Positions 1 to 12,085 of a stretch of 64,000 nucleotides of DNA are shown piece by piece. The stretch covers positions 14,894,602 to 14,958,601 of the forward strand of contig OZ020257.1 of the NCBI GenBank assembly GCA_963971285.1. Direction: 5' to 3'. Source of the DNA: Astropecten irregularis. Taxonomy: Eukaryota; Echinodermata; Asteroidea; Paxillosida; Astropectinidae. Each line of letters starts with the position of its first letter. Within the stretch, counting starts at the first letter, position 1. The notes beneath the pieces were generated by a model. The model saw nothing but the letters and a program-made list of their open reading frames with translations, had not been told where the DNA came from and searched no databases. A program made the translations under genes and the position numbers.

Positions 1-3000
1 AGAACCAGAAGTTACAACTTGATAGCAAATCTTGATTACCCATGACATGATCTAACAGTAACAGCCAGGCCATACACAGAAACCCAGATGTTTTTTTCCA
101 CTAGGACTGATGGGGTTAATGCATGTTCTGCATGTGCCTTGCATGGTGCAAGATTGGGCAATCCATGACCAGTCTCATCAATCAGAGGGGGGAGGGGGAG
201 GGGGTCCATAATTGGTCCACTGCTGGTTCCCAAGGGCAACTGTGAGGTGTGTCACTGCCCTGCAATTATATGTAATCGCCCATGAGTCCCAACAGCACAG
301 CACCATGTGAGGTCAATCAATGTCATCTGCAATTGCAGGTCATCAAAATTTTATTTCTCAATTTCCTAAAATTAAATTACCTGCATGGCTCAACTTCGTT
401 CACTCTGTTTTACAACAATTCATTGCTACAAAATATGAATGTCACTACTTTGTGGAGACAAAACAACATCATTCTTCCATGCTGTTTGTGAATGAATCTG
501 TACAAAAAAGGTGCTATTTTTTAACAGACTGGAGGCTTTTGACTCAACATTCGGGATGGTGTGCTCTGGCAATTTTGCTACCCATGACGAACTTAGTGGT
601 ATTTTCAAAGAGTTTGTCAGCATTAGGCCAATCTGGAATCAAATGGACTTTCTCATTGCAACATGCTCCACTGCCAAAAACAGGGGAAATCGAACAGGAG
701 ATTTCAACAAAGTGGAAACAATGTAGGGCCTACTTTATATGTAGGTCTAAAAGTGTAGATAAGTCCAAGCAAATTGCTGAAAATTGCTGATACCAAAGTT
801 TTGTCGCCCAGAGATAAAAAATGCCAAGGGTATGCCTGTGACTCAAGTCATACTCATTACATCTATCATGCTGAGGCTGACCATGAAAAATGTCTGTTCA
901 CGTTTGACTCAAAATGTCACATTCAATTATGAATCACGCAGCTTTCTTAGTCCTCACAAAAGTACAAGGAATGCAGTCCAAGAAGGCCATTGATTCCCTT
1001 CATTTTTCTCAGTCATTGAGAACTGGGAAAAAGGCACATGGATTTATTAAGTCTATCAGCATGTGTCACCTTGCATGAACCCTTGACCTGTACCTCCACA
1101 AGACAGGAGCTGCATACCACACATTACCACAGTCTCCACAGGGGGAGTGGATTCATAAACCATGCATATAACCACACAAACCACACTGAGGTATATTGTG
1201 ATATTCAGGATACCACACTTACCAGGTTAGGGTTAAAACGTATTCCAGTGCAATTCTCAATCAAGTTCCGTAGGCCTAAATGTGTTTTAATATGAAGCAA
1301 ATGGTAAGCATTGTTTTGCTGACTGATTTTTACATAATACACATTGTTAATGGGTTCTCAAACAGGGAACCCTGTGGGTTGGAAAATCAAAAACGGAACA
1401 AAACGTCTATAAAAATTTAGGCCCTACTGAATCCAGGAATTTGGTAGATAGGCCTACCCAATGTGTTTAGGTGTTTCTCATTGGGCAGCTAGACGGGAAT
1501 GAGTATTTGGCTCCAAGGTTTAGTAAACAGTAACAAATATTATGCACTGACACTGCAGTATCATGTGGTAATATGAGCTGAGTGTAAAGCCTCACACCAG
1601 AAGAATCAAGAATTGTCATGAAAGCTGATAGAGTGTGAGTTTATGCCTCTGGTAAATCATGGAGGAAGAAATGTAGCTCTGGCTGGATAACACAAGAGCT
1701 GTAAACTGACCAGAGGACTAGGGGCCTATAAAATGACCATGAGAGTGTCCAGGGGTGTACAAATGACCATAGAGGGATGACTGGACAACAAGTCAATGAC
1801 CACACATTCTTTATTCAGTACCTAGGTGCATGCTAGGTGTAACCATAAATGATCTTGGAGAGACTAAAAAATCCAATTTAATCACACCATTTGGGGTTTA
1901 GGGGTTGGATAGTCCATAGTCAAACCATGGAGGATTTCCTCCATGATCAAACCATGGAGCTGGCTTCTTCACTCCACACATACTGTACATCATTATTACC
2001 TGCAATTCAAGTCTAGTGTGATTGATTGGTTGTGATTACACTTTATACAGGGGCCGGACATGGGAGAGCTGTTACCACTGGACCATGAAATCACAGAGGC
2101 AACAAAGAATTGGTTGTTGTTTCAGTTACATGTATACATGTATAAGGGAACCTGTTATAACAACAGGTGGTCCTTGTTAAATTTTTACGATTTTCTAAGA
2201 CCATGGGGGCATCACAAAACCTGCAGCCTTCAACTGCCTTCACTCATAGAGCTGTAGCTCTATGCTTCACTGGACCATAGAGCTATTTTTCTTGCTGCAT
2301 AACCATATAACTAACTGGACATACCAGTATACAACATAGAGCCAGAAGAGATGCTATACCCATGGAGGAACTTTCCTCCATGCTATACCCAACAAACTTT
2401 CCCTGATTCATGCTTACAATACTAATCATAAGTTATACCATGGAGGAAAGAATGGTTATAGATGCATTACTTCCCCTGGCTGGCGCAGCCCTAACCTGGG
2501 AATGGTCGTGTATACTGCGTAAAACCAGTGAGAGGGTGTGGAGTACTGTGGACTGTGGACAAGGTTAACTGGTGTCGACCGACTGGTGGAAGCTAAATGA
2601 AGTGTCTCTAGTCTAAACCCTGTTATATAGGCTATGTGGTTCCTCTTCAAATTAGTTCAATGAGCCAATTTATCTTGCAATAATATGGTAGAATCTATAT
2701 CTTTCATAACCATCACCAGCTGGAGCATTCGTGACTCACTATCCTAGTTTTAATAATGTGTCCTACCTCCAATGTACTGATGTATCACCTTGTGTTGTTT
2801 ATTTTGCCAGCCCCCAGTCCAGTAAAAAAAAACAGCCCCTAGTTGACTTATGATATTTTGACAACCCACTTGCAATTGGTGCACATTCCGATTTTTTTCT
2901 GAAAAAATAAATAACACCTTTCACAGAACTTGCTTTTAAGTTTTAATGTTGGAGAGACAGGGACTGTTCTTCAACTGGACTTTGATTGAAAACTCTGAAA

Positions 3001-4686
3001 GGATTTTCAAGGATGGTACAGTCTGGTTTTCATCATGTCCCTATCACTTATCAAGTCTAGCATTCCAAAAAGCATTCCTTCATAAATCACTACAGCCAGT
3101 CAGCCACACCTATACCATCTAAACATTAGTGGATGTGGAATAGGACAGCATACAGACAATGCAACTGACATGAAATAAACTCTTCAGCATAACCAGACAA
3201 CCTTGCTCTCGACAGTAGCTTCTTGAAAACATAAAATACTTCTTGGTAAGTGCCGCCATGGGTGACTGGGGGAGGGGCATGTCCCATTTAAGGAGGTGGA
3301 ATAAAACTCCAAACATTCCACTTTCTCTCTGATCTTTTATTTTCTGTGCTGTTCATGTGCTCTTTGGAAATCTTAAAAATGTGTTCTTTCACCAATTGAA
3401 CTTGAAGTATGATGAACTTTCCTTTATTTCACTATCTCTCAAGTCGACTGCTATCAACATAGCGCGATACTTCAAAAATGCTCCGCCCTACCCCCCATTC
3501 AGAGAAATGTGTGATCCACGCCCCTGGATACCAGGTCACGCCCCTGGATACCAGGTCAAACTAAATCAATGCACGGCAATATGGTTGCAGCATTACTGTC
3601 CATGTTGCACGTGGAAGCGGAGGAAATACCATAGAGCATGCTAGGCTCCAAGGTAAAGCAGTCACCCACTACACCTATGTCACCCTAAGGCTAAAGGACA
3701 CGTGCCCATGGGAAAACGTCACATGCCAACAGTTTGTGCTAAAAAGAGACCTTTGGTATCTAAATCATTTATTACACTAAATTCACCCATCTGGGTCATG
3801 GGTTTCAATGGTGTATGTAAAACATCAGCAAACAGCTCTATCACAGTATCAGTATTCAAGATGTTCCAATTTTTCACATTAGAAGCCAGGGCCTACAGCA
3901 CATTACATCTGTACAAAAAGCAATTTCTTCTACTATAGCTAAACCATGGAGGTATAAAAAGGATCCTTGTTATACCTCCATGGCTAAACATGTCAGTATC
4001 CAGCATGGTTTTGACTAAAACACAAAGACATCACATCAGGGGGCCATTGAATTATTAAACGAAAATGTATGTGAACTTTCTCTCACCCTTTGGCAAATGT
4101 CAGCTTACATGTTCCATGTGACAATCAAAAGAAACAAGAATGGTAATTAAACATAAAAAGCACACTGTGTAGAGAGTATGTGGGAATAAAATTAAGTCCA
4201 TATACATCCATGAAAATATAACATCTGTTTCAAATAAATAGTAAGTAATGTCTAGAATAAAGTGTTGCAGCCTGGTGGAACTTTCAGTTATATTCATCAT
4301 TTAAGTCTGCATTTACATAGAGCCCCTGTGGTCACCTACATGCTGCCCATGCATAGAGCAGGATAAGAACTAAAGGGGTAAGAACAAAAACAAAATCAAG
4401 CAATTTGTGGAATCCATTGTTTCCAGTGCACCTAGCCCTTGAAACACTGGTGCACCCCTTCAGAAATTTAAGTGCCCCTACATGTACATTGGAGTGAATG
4501 TAGCCTACATGTACTTATTCCTTCATGATACAAATATTAATTGGTAGTAACTATAATCCTACCTCCATGGTGTAATGAATGATCATGGCAAGTGAGTGCC
4601 AGCATGTTGTGGCTATGCAATTTAGAAACGATTGAACCACTTGTAAAACAAAGTTGTTAAACTTTGCTAGATAAATCTTTACTTAC
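1..4686. other. Intron 1 of the second gene, no exon recognised
   Basis: Noncoding by inspection. It contains several palindromic CCATGGAGG motifs, including a hairpin at 3944-3983 and partial copies near 1921-1965 and 2346-2450, plus a duplicated 'cgcccctggataccaggtca' segment at about 3519-3558. None of the short open frames has flanking splice sites in phase with a known family. Confidence 0.5.
3944..3983. repeat. CCATGGAGGTATAA hairpin
   Basis: A perfect 14-bp inverted repeat, ccatggaggtataa (3944-3957) and ttatacctccatgg (3970-3983), around a 12-bp loop. Related half-sites occur near 1921-1965, 2346-2450, 4560, 59800 and 62456-62560, so this looks like the core of a short fold-back element. 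Confidence 0.7.
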
Positions 4687-4748
4687 TCCTCGCACCGAAC
4701 GACGACACACGAGGCCAGCAGCAGAAGAATCATGCTAACTCCCCTCAT
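4687..4748 (-). CDS. First exon (signal peptide) of a second secreted-protein gene
   Basis: ATG AGG GGA encodes MRGVSMILLLLASCVVVRCEE, a textbook signal peptide ending at a strong donor (GA|GTAAGT) in phase 2. Exon 1 of the giant gene also starts MRG and ends in phase 2, and the two genes are on the same strand about 3.7 kb apart. A tandem paralogue is therefore plausible. No second exon was recognised between 1 and 4686, so intron 1 would exceed 4.6 kb (the main gene's intron 1 is 3.8 kb). Family identity is not shown by this exon alone. Confidence 0.6.
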
Positions 4749-5146
4749 CTTGAATCCTCCTTGTCTCACTTTAGTCCAGAGCACGCCAGAAATCGACCGC
4801 AATTCAGACCTTAGACAGACCGGGACTCACCGAAGATCTCACGGCGTAGCTACGGGGACAGGACCGGTCAGCCGACGCTTTGTCTTCGGAGTTCGGACTA
4901 CCGAAGAAAAGTGTTTCAAAAACGGATTAGCAGAACTAGCTTCCTTGCAAATGCAGGTTACAATAACAGATTGTGTTTGGCAGGTGTAAATGAGATCAGG
5001 TTTTGGGTTTAGAGATGAAATTGTGAGCCCAAGTCCAGACCCTGGACTGCGGCTACAGTAAATTCGTTTGACACGTGCTGCACTGACACCACCGAACACT
5101 AGGGCGGTTTGTTGCCACACTGCGACGAGTCACAATGTGCACAAGG

Positions 5147-5154
5147 TTTTTATA
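5147..5154 (-). promoter_or_regulatory. TATA box of the second secreted-protein gene
   Basis: TATAAAAA on the minus strand, 400 bp before the signal-peptide start codon at 4748. Transcription start near 5120 would leave a 5' UTR of about 370 nt. The sequence is a good match; its use is inferred. Confidence 0.4.
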
Positions 5155-6261
5155 CTTAAATGGCGATGGACATATTTCCTCCCAGGGTCGAGTGTACTTC
5201 CGCGCTAACAAAAAATATAGATCCAAACATTATATAAGTTTGGTTGTTGTCTTTCACCCAGGCATTTTTCTCCACATCACTAGTAGCTTTCATTCGTATT
5301 AAAATACTCTTCATTCTCTTTTAAACCTTTTTTGGGGGAAATGTGTTTAAGTTGTTTTATAGATTTGTGAACTAGCTTACATAATCCCACTAATGATCAA
5401 GTTATCTAACAAGGTTCTGGAAGTGAAACTGGAGGGGAGGTTTTTTTAAAGAAAATATGCAAATCCTTCTCTTTTTACATCTATTGGGACTTAATATCGA
5501 TGAGATCAGGCTTAGACATTTCTTAAAACAGTGGTTTTCTGATCAAATTCTGGTTTCAGGAGCGCGGATCCAGCATTTTCCAGCGGGATGGGGGCTTGGA
5601 AATAAAATGTACAAATTTCACAGCGACGGATGCATGTTGGGGCGATCAAAGCTAGCAGATTACGGGTGGTATGGACGTGAACTCTGCCAAATTAATTTTG
5701 CCACCCCTCTTTTTTTCTTCTCTTAAATATCTTTCCATCTTTTTATGTAATATGTTTTCTTTCTGTTGTTTGTTTTTAACGAGAAAAAGGGGGCGTACAC
5801 CCCGCGCCCCTGGGCTTATTTAGCCTACATGTTTTTGCTTTGTGACGGGTTTATTTTTCTAACCTGTACGCCCATTATCATTCCAACAGCAGACATCCTG
5901 TTGTACCACCTTGTATCTTGTGAACCGTAAGCTAGGTACCACCGGGTACCAAAAGGCACCAGCCATTATTTTTCTCTGGGCCTGGGGTTAATTATTTATA
6001 TCCCATTTCAATCACGTACGTTCGCCCACTCACACAAACAAAGAGCAGACGATTTCCGGTCGGAAGGTGGTATATACCCGCCTTGGTACCACCTCGGTAT
6101 CACCACGTACTGACCACACGGTGCCAAGGCTCTATCATCTTCAGTCACGCAAGAACTGAGGTTTTTACTTTTTAGGCATACACAAACATATGCGTGTGGG
6201 CAAGGGTTCACTCACAGGTCTTGGTATGTGGGTCAAAAACTTAGTTAAGCAAGTCTTTTTG

Positions 6262-6490
6262 GTAAGCGAAACTTTGGTAAGTTACCATAGAGCTGCTTAA
6301 AATTTGCCAAATAAAAGTCATCCTTGATCAAACAGGACTACCAACCAAAATTGTTCACTCGTATTCGGCCATTGTTTGCTGAGCATAACATTCACAAGGG
6401 ATTTTGGCTGGCATACTGATTATATTAATAAGGTTTTGGTTCTTAAGCAAAATTTGGTGCTTAAGCAGCTCTATATGAAATTGACCCCAG
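6262..6490. repeat. R1 fold-back element copy
   Basis: The copy runs from 'catagagctgcttaa' to 'ttaagcagctctatatgaaattg', so the two ends are inverted repeats of each other, with 'ccttgatcaaacaggac' and 'cattgtttgctgagcat' in the middle. It belongs to the most frequent repeat family in this window. Confidence 0.75.
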
Positions 6491-7193
6491 TACTAATTTC
6501 AAGGGATATGTATTACTGCACAGTCTTGGACTTGCAATTGCTGCACATAGATTTCTGCTCAACAGGACCTATTTGCAATGCAATAAGCGAATTTCTCCAG
6601 CTTAGCAATTTCAAACAATGCAAGTCAAAAGGGAACAGAATTCAAAAGCCAATTAGGCCCCTCCGTTCTTTTAACAAAATGTAAACATAATGTAGACATA
6701 GTTTTTTCTAGTCATTATTCCAATACCAAAGACCCAATTTTATCCTAGTGGACACCAGTGGAATTTATACACGAGTTTTGATCGGTAACCAGTGTTTGCC
6801 GTGAAGCAAAACTTTGTCCACGCCGAGAAAAATTTGGGCGCCAAGCAGTAACTACTCTCTCAACTTATTTTAAGTTTTTTGCCTAGGTACCCCATTACTA
6901 TGTGTACTCGGAAAAAGTGCCCCACCCAGCAAATTACATACCATTAGGCCATACAAAAAAGTGTTGTATTGGCGTAACGGAGGTTTGGAAAATAGGGTAG
7001 GGCGGGCGGATTTTTTTTTTAATTTAATTTTTCCTGGGGTATTAAATGCTTTTCCCCTGTATATCACAGTATTTGACGTGTCAAATAAAGACAAGAAATG
7101 ACATAACAACTTTAACCAGTCTGATTTCCATCTTTTGCTCCTTTTAAGCTTTTAATCTGCATAGAAATTTGCGATTTCCCCCCCCCCCCCCGA

Positions 7194-7196
7194 TTT

Positions 7197-7227
<31 letters not shown>

Positions 7228-7232
7228 TTTTT
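7194..7232. repeat. (TTTA)n microsatellite
   Basis: About nine TTTA units, immediately preceded by a poly-C tract. Simple sequence. Confidence 0.9.
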
Positions 7233-7381
7233 GGTTTAAAATGTTTACGGTCGGGGCATATTTTTGGGTCGGGCGGGTTACGCCAATACAACAATTTTTT
7301 TTTATGGCCTTACCCAAAAAGCCTCAATGTAACAATCATACAAAAGACAGAAATTGATACAAAATTGAAAATGCTTTCTTC

Positions 7382-7387
7382 TTTATT
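7382..7387 (-). terminator. Candidate polyadenylation signal AATAAA
   Basis: This is the first AATAAA I found on the minus strand after the stop codon, about 1.0 kb downstream, with T/G-rich sequence (TTTTGTATC) following. It would make 7.37-8.41 kb the 3' UTR. A nearer variant signal cannot be excluded. Confidence 0.45.
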
Positions 7388-8411
7388 ACAATTGATTAAA
7401 ACATACTGAACAAATTACATCTAAAACAACAACATTCATTTCAAAAATTTAAACAAAATGAACAATCCTTAAAAAACAAAATCACTATGCTCATTTCTGA
7501 AATTAAGTACTTACAAGACAAACAAGAGTAAAGGTACATGCATCAAAGTACACAGGTGAGTAAAATTCAGAAGGACATTATGCCTAAACTTTAAGCCCCA
7601 TTACATAATTGGCAAATTGCCAAAGAGTGCATCGCAGAATTAAAACTTGAATCCATGCGTGATGTTTCATTGTCTTAGATACTGACATTTTCTCAAAATT
7701 TTGTAAAAATGTCAAAGGATTTTGTTTTGTGTTGAAACGCTGAAACAGTGCTTTCTTGCCCAATAAGCAGAAATCTTGAACGGTCGGTTTGAGCTCGGTA
7801 AAATTATCAGAACCGTTTCCAGCATTTTTTCTCACAAAATAGGAACATTAGGCACCCAGATATATTTGCAAGCCAATTCTGTGGTGTGTACCTACAAAGT
7901 TTTTGTGACAAATACATGTAGTATCAAAAACATTTGGTCGCCAATCATGATTTGGGGCTTAACAGACTTGAGGTAACCAATAAACAGCTTAAATACCTTC
8001 TCTAACTGTTGTGCAAGTATAAAATATTTGTGTATAAAAAGTACAAATAGACGGTATTGAAGGATAAACGTCATGGGATTTGTAAAGTATTTTAAAAAAT
8101 GCATACAATCCTAAGCACCTTCAAATTACAAAAATATGTAAACTATATGTATTCGATATTTAAGTAGTTTCATGAAAGGCTTACATATATAAGGTCTGCA
8201 AAAAAAAATGATAATTATGTTTTGGAGGTAAAAAACGTATATTAAGTTCTGTAAACAAGTTTAAGAAAATTTGTATGAATGTCAAAAACTGCTAAAATTT
8301 GAGGATTTGACAAACTCATGATTATATCTGTGCTCACTAAAAATTATCTATAAGAGTCAAAATGGATTGTGAAGATCCATTTGGGTATGTGCTTTGTTTG
8401 AGTGTTTTTTT

Positions 8412-11400
8412 TTAAGGGCAGTTGCTTCGGATTTCATCGAGAGCCTTCTTGAGTTTAGCATCGTTTCTGATGGCAAACGAGTTGGTGCTGAGGGTGACGG
8501 ATCTGGATTTCCCCTTCCCGGACAGAATGGAATCTTCCTGGCCGATGATGATGAAACGATCTTCTCCTGAACGAAATAAAGAAAAAATGGCGGGAAAACT
8601 GTGAGCTAAACAAGTTGACATGAAGGGTGAAAATTTTGTTCTAAAACTGAAGAGAAAGAGGTGATTTGTTTTGTGCACAGCCTATGAGTGTGTAGATTTT
8701 TCTGAACAGGGGCCAATTTCATGGAGCTAACAGTAACAGTCATCTGCGAAAATTCCCAGTCCTATACGGTGCCCCTTTTTAAAAAAGACGGTGAAAACTG
8801 TCCACAGTATTTAAAAATCTTTTTACAGGATTTTTGATCAAAATTGTTTTTGTTCAATTTGGTTTTTTTTTATTGATAAATACAGTACAGCATTTCAGGC
8901 AGAAAAATGTTAACAGCATGTTTCTACCATCACTGTCTTTATACCCTGTAAGTTATAGGTAAATATGTGAGGATTTCTGTTTGGGTATGCTACCAAAGTG
9001 TGATAGTACCTTTAAGACTCAGTATTTGTTAAGTTTATTCTTCTTTTTTGGTTGCTTTCTGACCATTAGTGGTGCATGAACAAATTCACCTGCCTAGTTG
9101 TTAAGAAAAATTGCTTGATGTGCTGTAAAGAGATAACCTAGTCAGGCAGCCACAGAATGCCCATGGAGTGAGGTCGTACAAGTAGGACGCTGCACTTTGG
9201 GGAATAATTATAACAAAAAGGTATGACATGCAATGCTCCTATGTGATACAACATCCAGCCATTTCAACAAGGTACAAAGCAGACCGTCTAGTAGCAAGAA
9301 GTTCATGAAACTTTTTTATTTGCCATTTCTGTCAAATCACTTGATTTCTTTGATCATCCCAAGTTGTTTTTATTTGTGGTAATTGGCCAAGGACAGACCG
9401 AGCTCCAAAAACCCATGCACCACTTGCAACTGGCCACAATCGCATGATCACATCGGCCTGATCTGAGAAAAGTACGTGCAGAAGTACGTTGACATCGCCG
9501 TATAAAAAAATGGCAACCACATTCTAACAAACAAGTTTGACAACTCTGGTCACTTGTGGACAAAAAATCTCCGATAATAAATAGCATTCGCTGAACATTT
9601 TTCCAGTCGTCTTGGTCTACTGTAAGATGAGACAAATTTGAACTTGAGTCTTGGCTTCCTTATGATGTTTCAAAATTTTCTTTCCTGTATAAAAAAACTT
9701 TTTATGGGGAGCTTGCTTTGCAAACTTCACGATGGGGAGACAAGGGTTGGGATTTTATTGTAATTTATGGCAGTTAGCAGGTCATAGGTGGCAAGGATAG
9801 TTCACTGTAGGTAGGTGCCCCTCCAGGGACTAGATAGCTCAAATGGTCGAGCACAGGTATGGCAGTTAATGGGTTATATGGCTTCCGACTGGCACCCTCA
9901 GCAAAGATAGATGACTATATGGAGGACCCATCATAGGGCTGGACAGCTCAGGTGGTAGAGCACTGGTATGGCAGTTAATGGGTTATATGGCTTCTGACTG
10001 ACACCCAGACCAAAGAAGTTGACTAGGGAGGCCCCATCATAGGGCTAGATAGCTCAGGTGGTAGAGCACTGGTATACCGTTCCAGGGGTCTAAATGTCAT
10101 GTTCCTCAGGCCTAAAGCACCTGTCTGAAGATGAGCGAGACTTACCATTAGCTCCAATGGTGCTGCAGGGGCAGGTCTCATCCACGTCCAAGAGGCGTGA
10201 CGGCTGGGAAACTTCCACATTCTGGATCAGGTCTCGTAGCATCCTTACACGGTTGTCCCTGGCCCTCCACTTCAACACCATCACTGCAGATAATACAATA
10301 CCAACAGGGTTATGCAAAAGACCTTTCTATGAGGCACCTGCAAGATAGCCCCTCCTCCTGACCACATCTGTATGCCATCTATCTCCTCTTTGCAGATTCC
10401 CAGCCTCATTGCATGCTTTCCCTGTTTTCCTACACTCCCTTTACCCCTTTGTTTTGATCCTCTCATCAATTTATGTGTATCTTAACTTGTATGTTCTTGT
10501 CCTCTTTTCATTTAGCCTTTGAGAAAGGCATCAAAAGTCCCGACCTCAGTAAAGATACTATCTTACTTTGGTATGGTTGATAGAACAGCTGTGGTCTGTT
10601 CATAATTTGATTTGTCATGGAATAAAAACACACCTGTGAAATGTTCTCATTTGATCATTTGGAACAGTAGAAAACAGTGAAAAACAGTTGCAACCTTGAG
10701 GTCTGGGAGGTGGAAGGGTGGGGGGTGGGTGGGGGTGGGGGTAGACTGAGGTCCATGATCAACCATCATATCAGATTGCAACCCAATGACACCAGCCAAT
10801 GTTTCCATAATCTAATTAACTGTATCCAGGTACGTTGACAACTTGCAACATATCACATCCCAGGGGAAGTAAAAAAAAATGGACATTTTTTAAATTGATT
10901 TGCCACTTCCACGACCCAGAAATGGAAAAAAGGGGAGCGGGATATCTTACCGACCTTGAGAGAGTACAAAGATAGTACAACATAGCCCCCCAACTCATTT
11001 TGATGGGCGCTTCACAGACCACATGTTTTCTATTTATAATACAGAATTTGGCTAGTAAGGACCATGATCCCACAGTTTGAATACTTGTAACTCTGATTGA
11101 ACATTCTCCTGGGTCTCTTCACATGTTTCCCGTATTGGTATCATGACGGACAGGGGCAAACTTTCACGGCGGTGTCTAATTTGCGTCTGTGCATTTGTAC
11201 ACCTGTTAAACTTTATAAATAAATGCACCACTCACAGCTGTTCTTTGGATCATAGTGGAAACCAATTATTTGATTCTTCAATCGGAAAAAAAAATGCAAC
11301 ATCATGACAAGGGTAACAGATTGTACACACAGTTTAGATGATGTCAGACAGACACACTGCCACATATGCTGCCAGCCCAAACCTCGAGCAATGACAAAAT

Positions 11401-12085
11401 ATTGAAATGAAATATGAATTCTAAATTCACAAGTCTTGAGCCAATTTCAGAATCTCCTGTTATCTTTGGACTACATCAGGGGGCTTTAGTCAATGAAAGG
11501 GCCTTGTACTTTAACAGGACTTTATCAATTAAAGGTAATTTCATACTTTGAGTTTTTGTCAAAGAATACAGGTTCATGGGCAAAAATATCAAGAAAGATA
11601 CAGTAACAGTCATCTGTGTAATTCCCAGTCCCATATGGTGCCCACTTTTTTTTAAAGAAAAACAGTGAAAAACGCCCAAGGTATTTTTAAATCTTTTCAC
11701 AGGATGTTTGTTGTTCCGAAGATCAAAATTTTGTTTTTGGTCAAATGGTTTTAATACTCTTTTCTGAATAAATACAGCATTTCAGACAGAAACATTTTAA
11801 CAGTTTGTTTCTACCATCACCATCTTTATACCCTGAAAGTTATAGGTAAATCTGTGAAGATTTCTGTTTCGGTATGCTACCAAAGTATGATACTACCTTT
11901 AAAGACCCCCTACTCGTTTGCTCAACTTATAGAGCACGACTCCAACGTTGAAAGGGCATTTTCTATCGAGGACCTTGCTCCTAAGGGCATTACTCCACTG
12001 CCATACTTACTGAGGTTAGCTTCACAAATCAGGGTAGTGATGTCATCAGGCAAGTCGGATAGATCGTTAAGACAGTACGGGCAAT
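8412..12085 (-). CDS. Exons 66-68: C-terminal NTR/C345C-like domain and stop
   Basis: Exons: 12011-12085, 10146-10283 and 8412-8566. They encode about 121 residues with six Cys: [58 protein letters not shown] and a final IRSNCP followed by TAA. The order CxxC, LIC-A, CxC, IIG and a C-terminal Cys fits the netrin-like fold of C3/C4/C5, TIMPs and WFIKKN. In C3-C5 this domain docks partner proteases; its role here is inferred. Confidence 0.85.

Larger units (their letters stand above)
5155..7364. other. Intergenic region between the two minus-strand genes
   Basis: No gene recognised. It holds an R1 fold-back copy (6262-6490), a poly-C run followed by a TTTA microsatellite (7180-7232), and AT-rich single-copy sequence. 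Confidence 0.5.

Noticed and set aside
4839..5120. 93-residue minus-strand open frame near the second gene's promoter
   Set aside because: It lies in the predicted 5' UTR between TATA box and signal-peptide exon and has no recognisable domain.
10041..10080. tRNA gene suggested by 'tagctcaggtggtagagc'
   Set aside because: There is no anticodon arm, B box or acceptor stem at tRNA spacing, and it repeats in tandem, so it is a SINE head.
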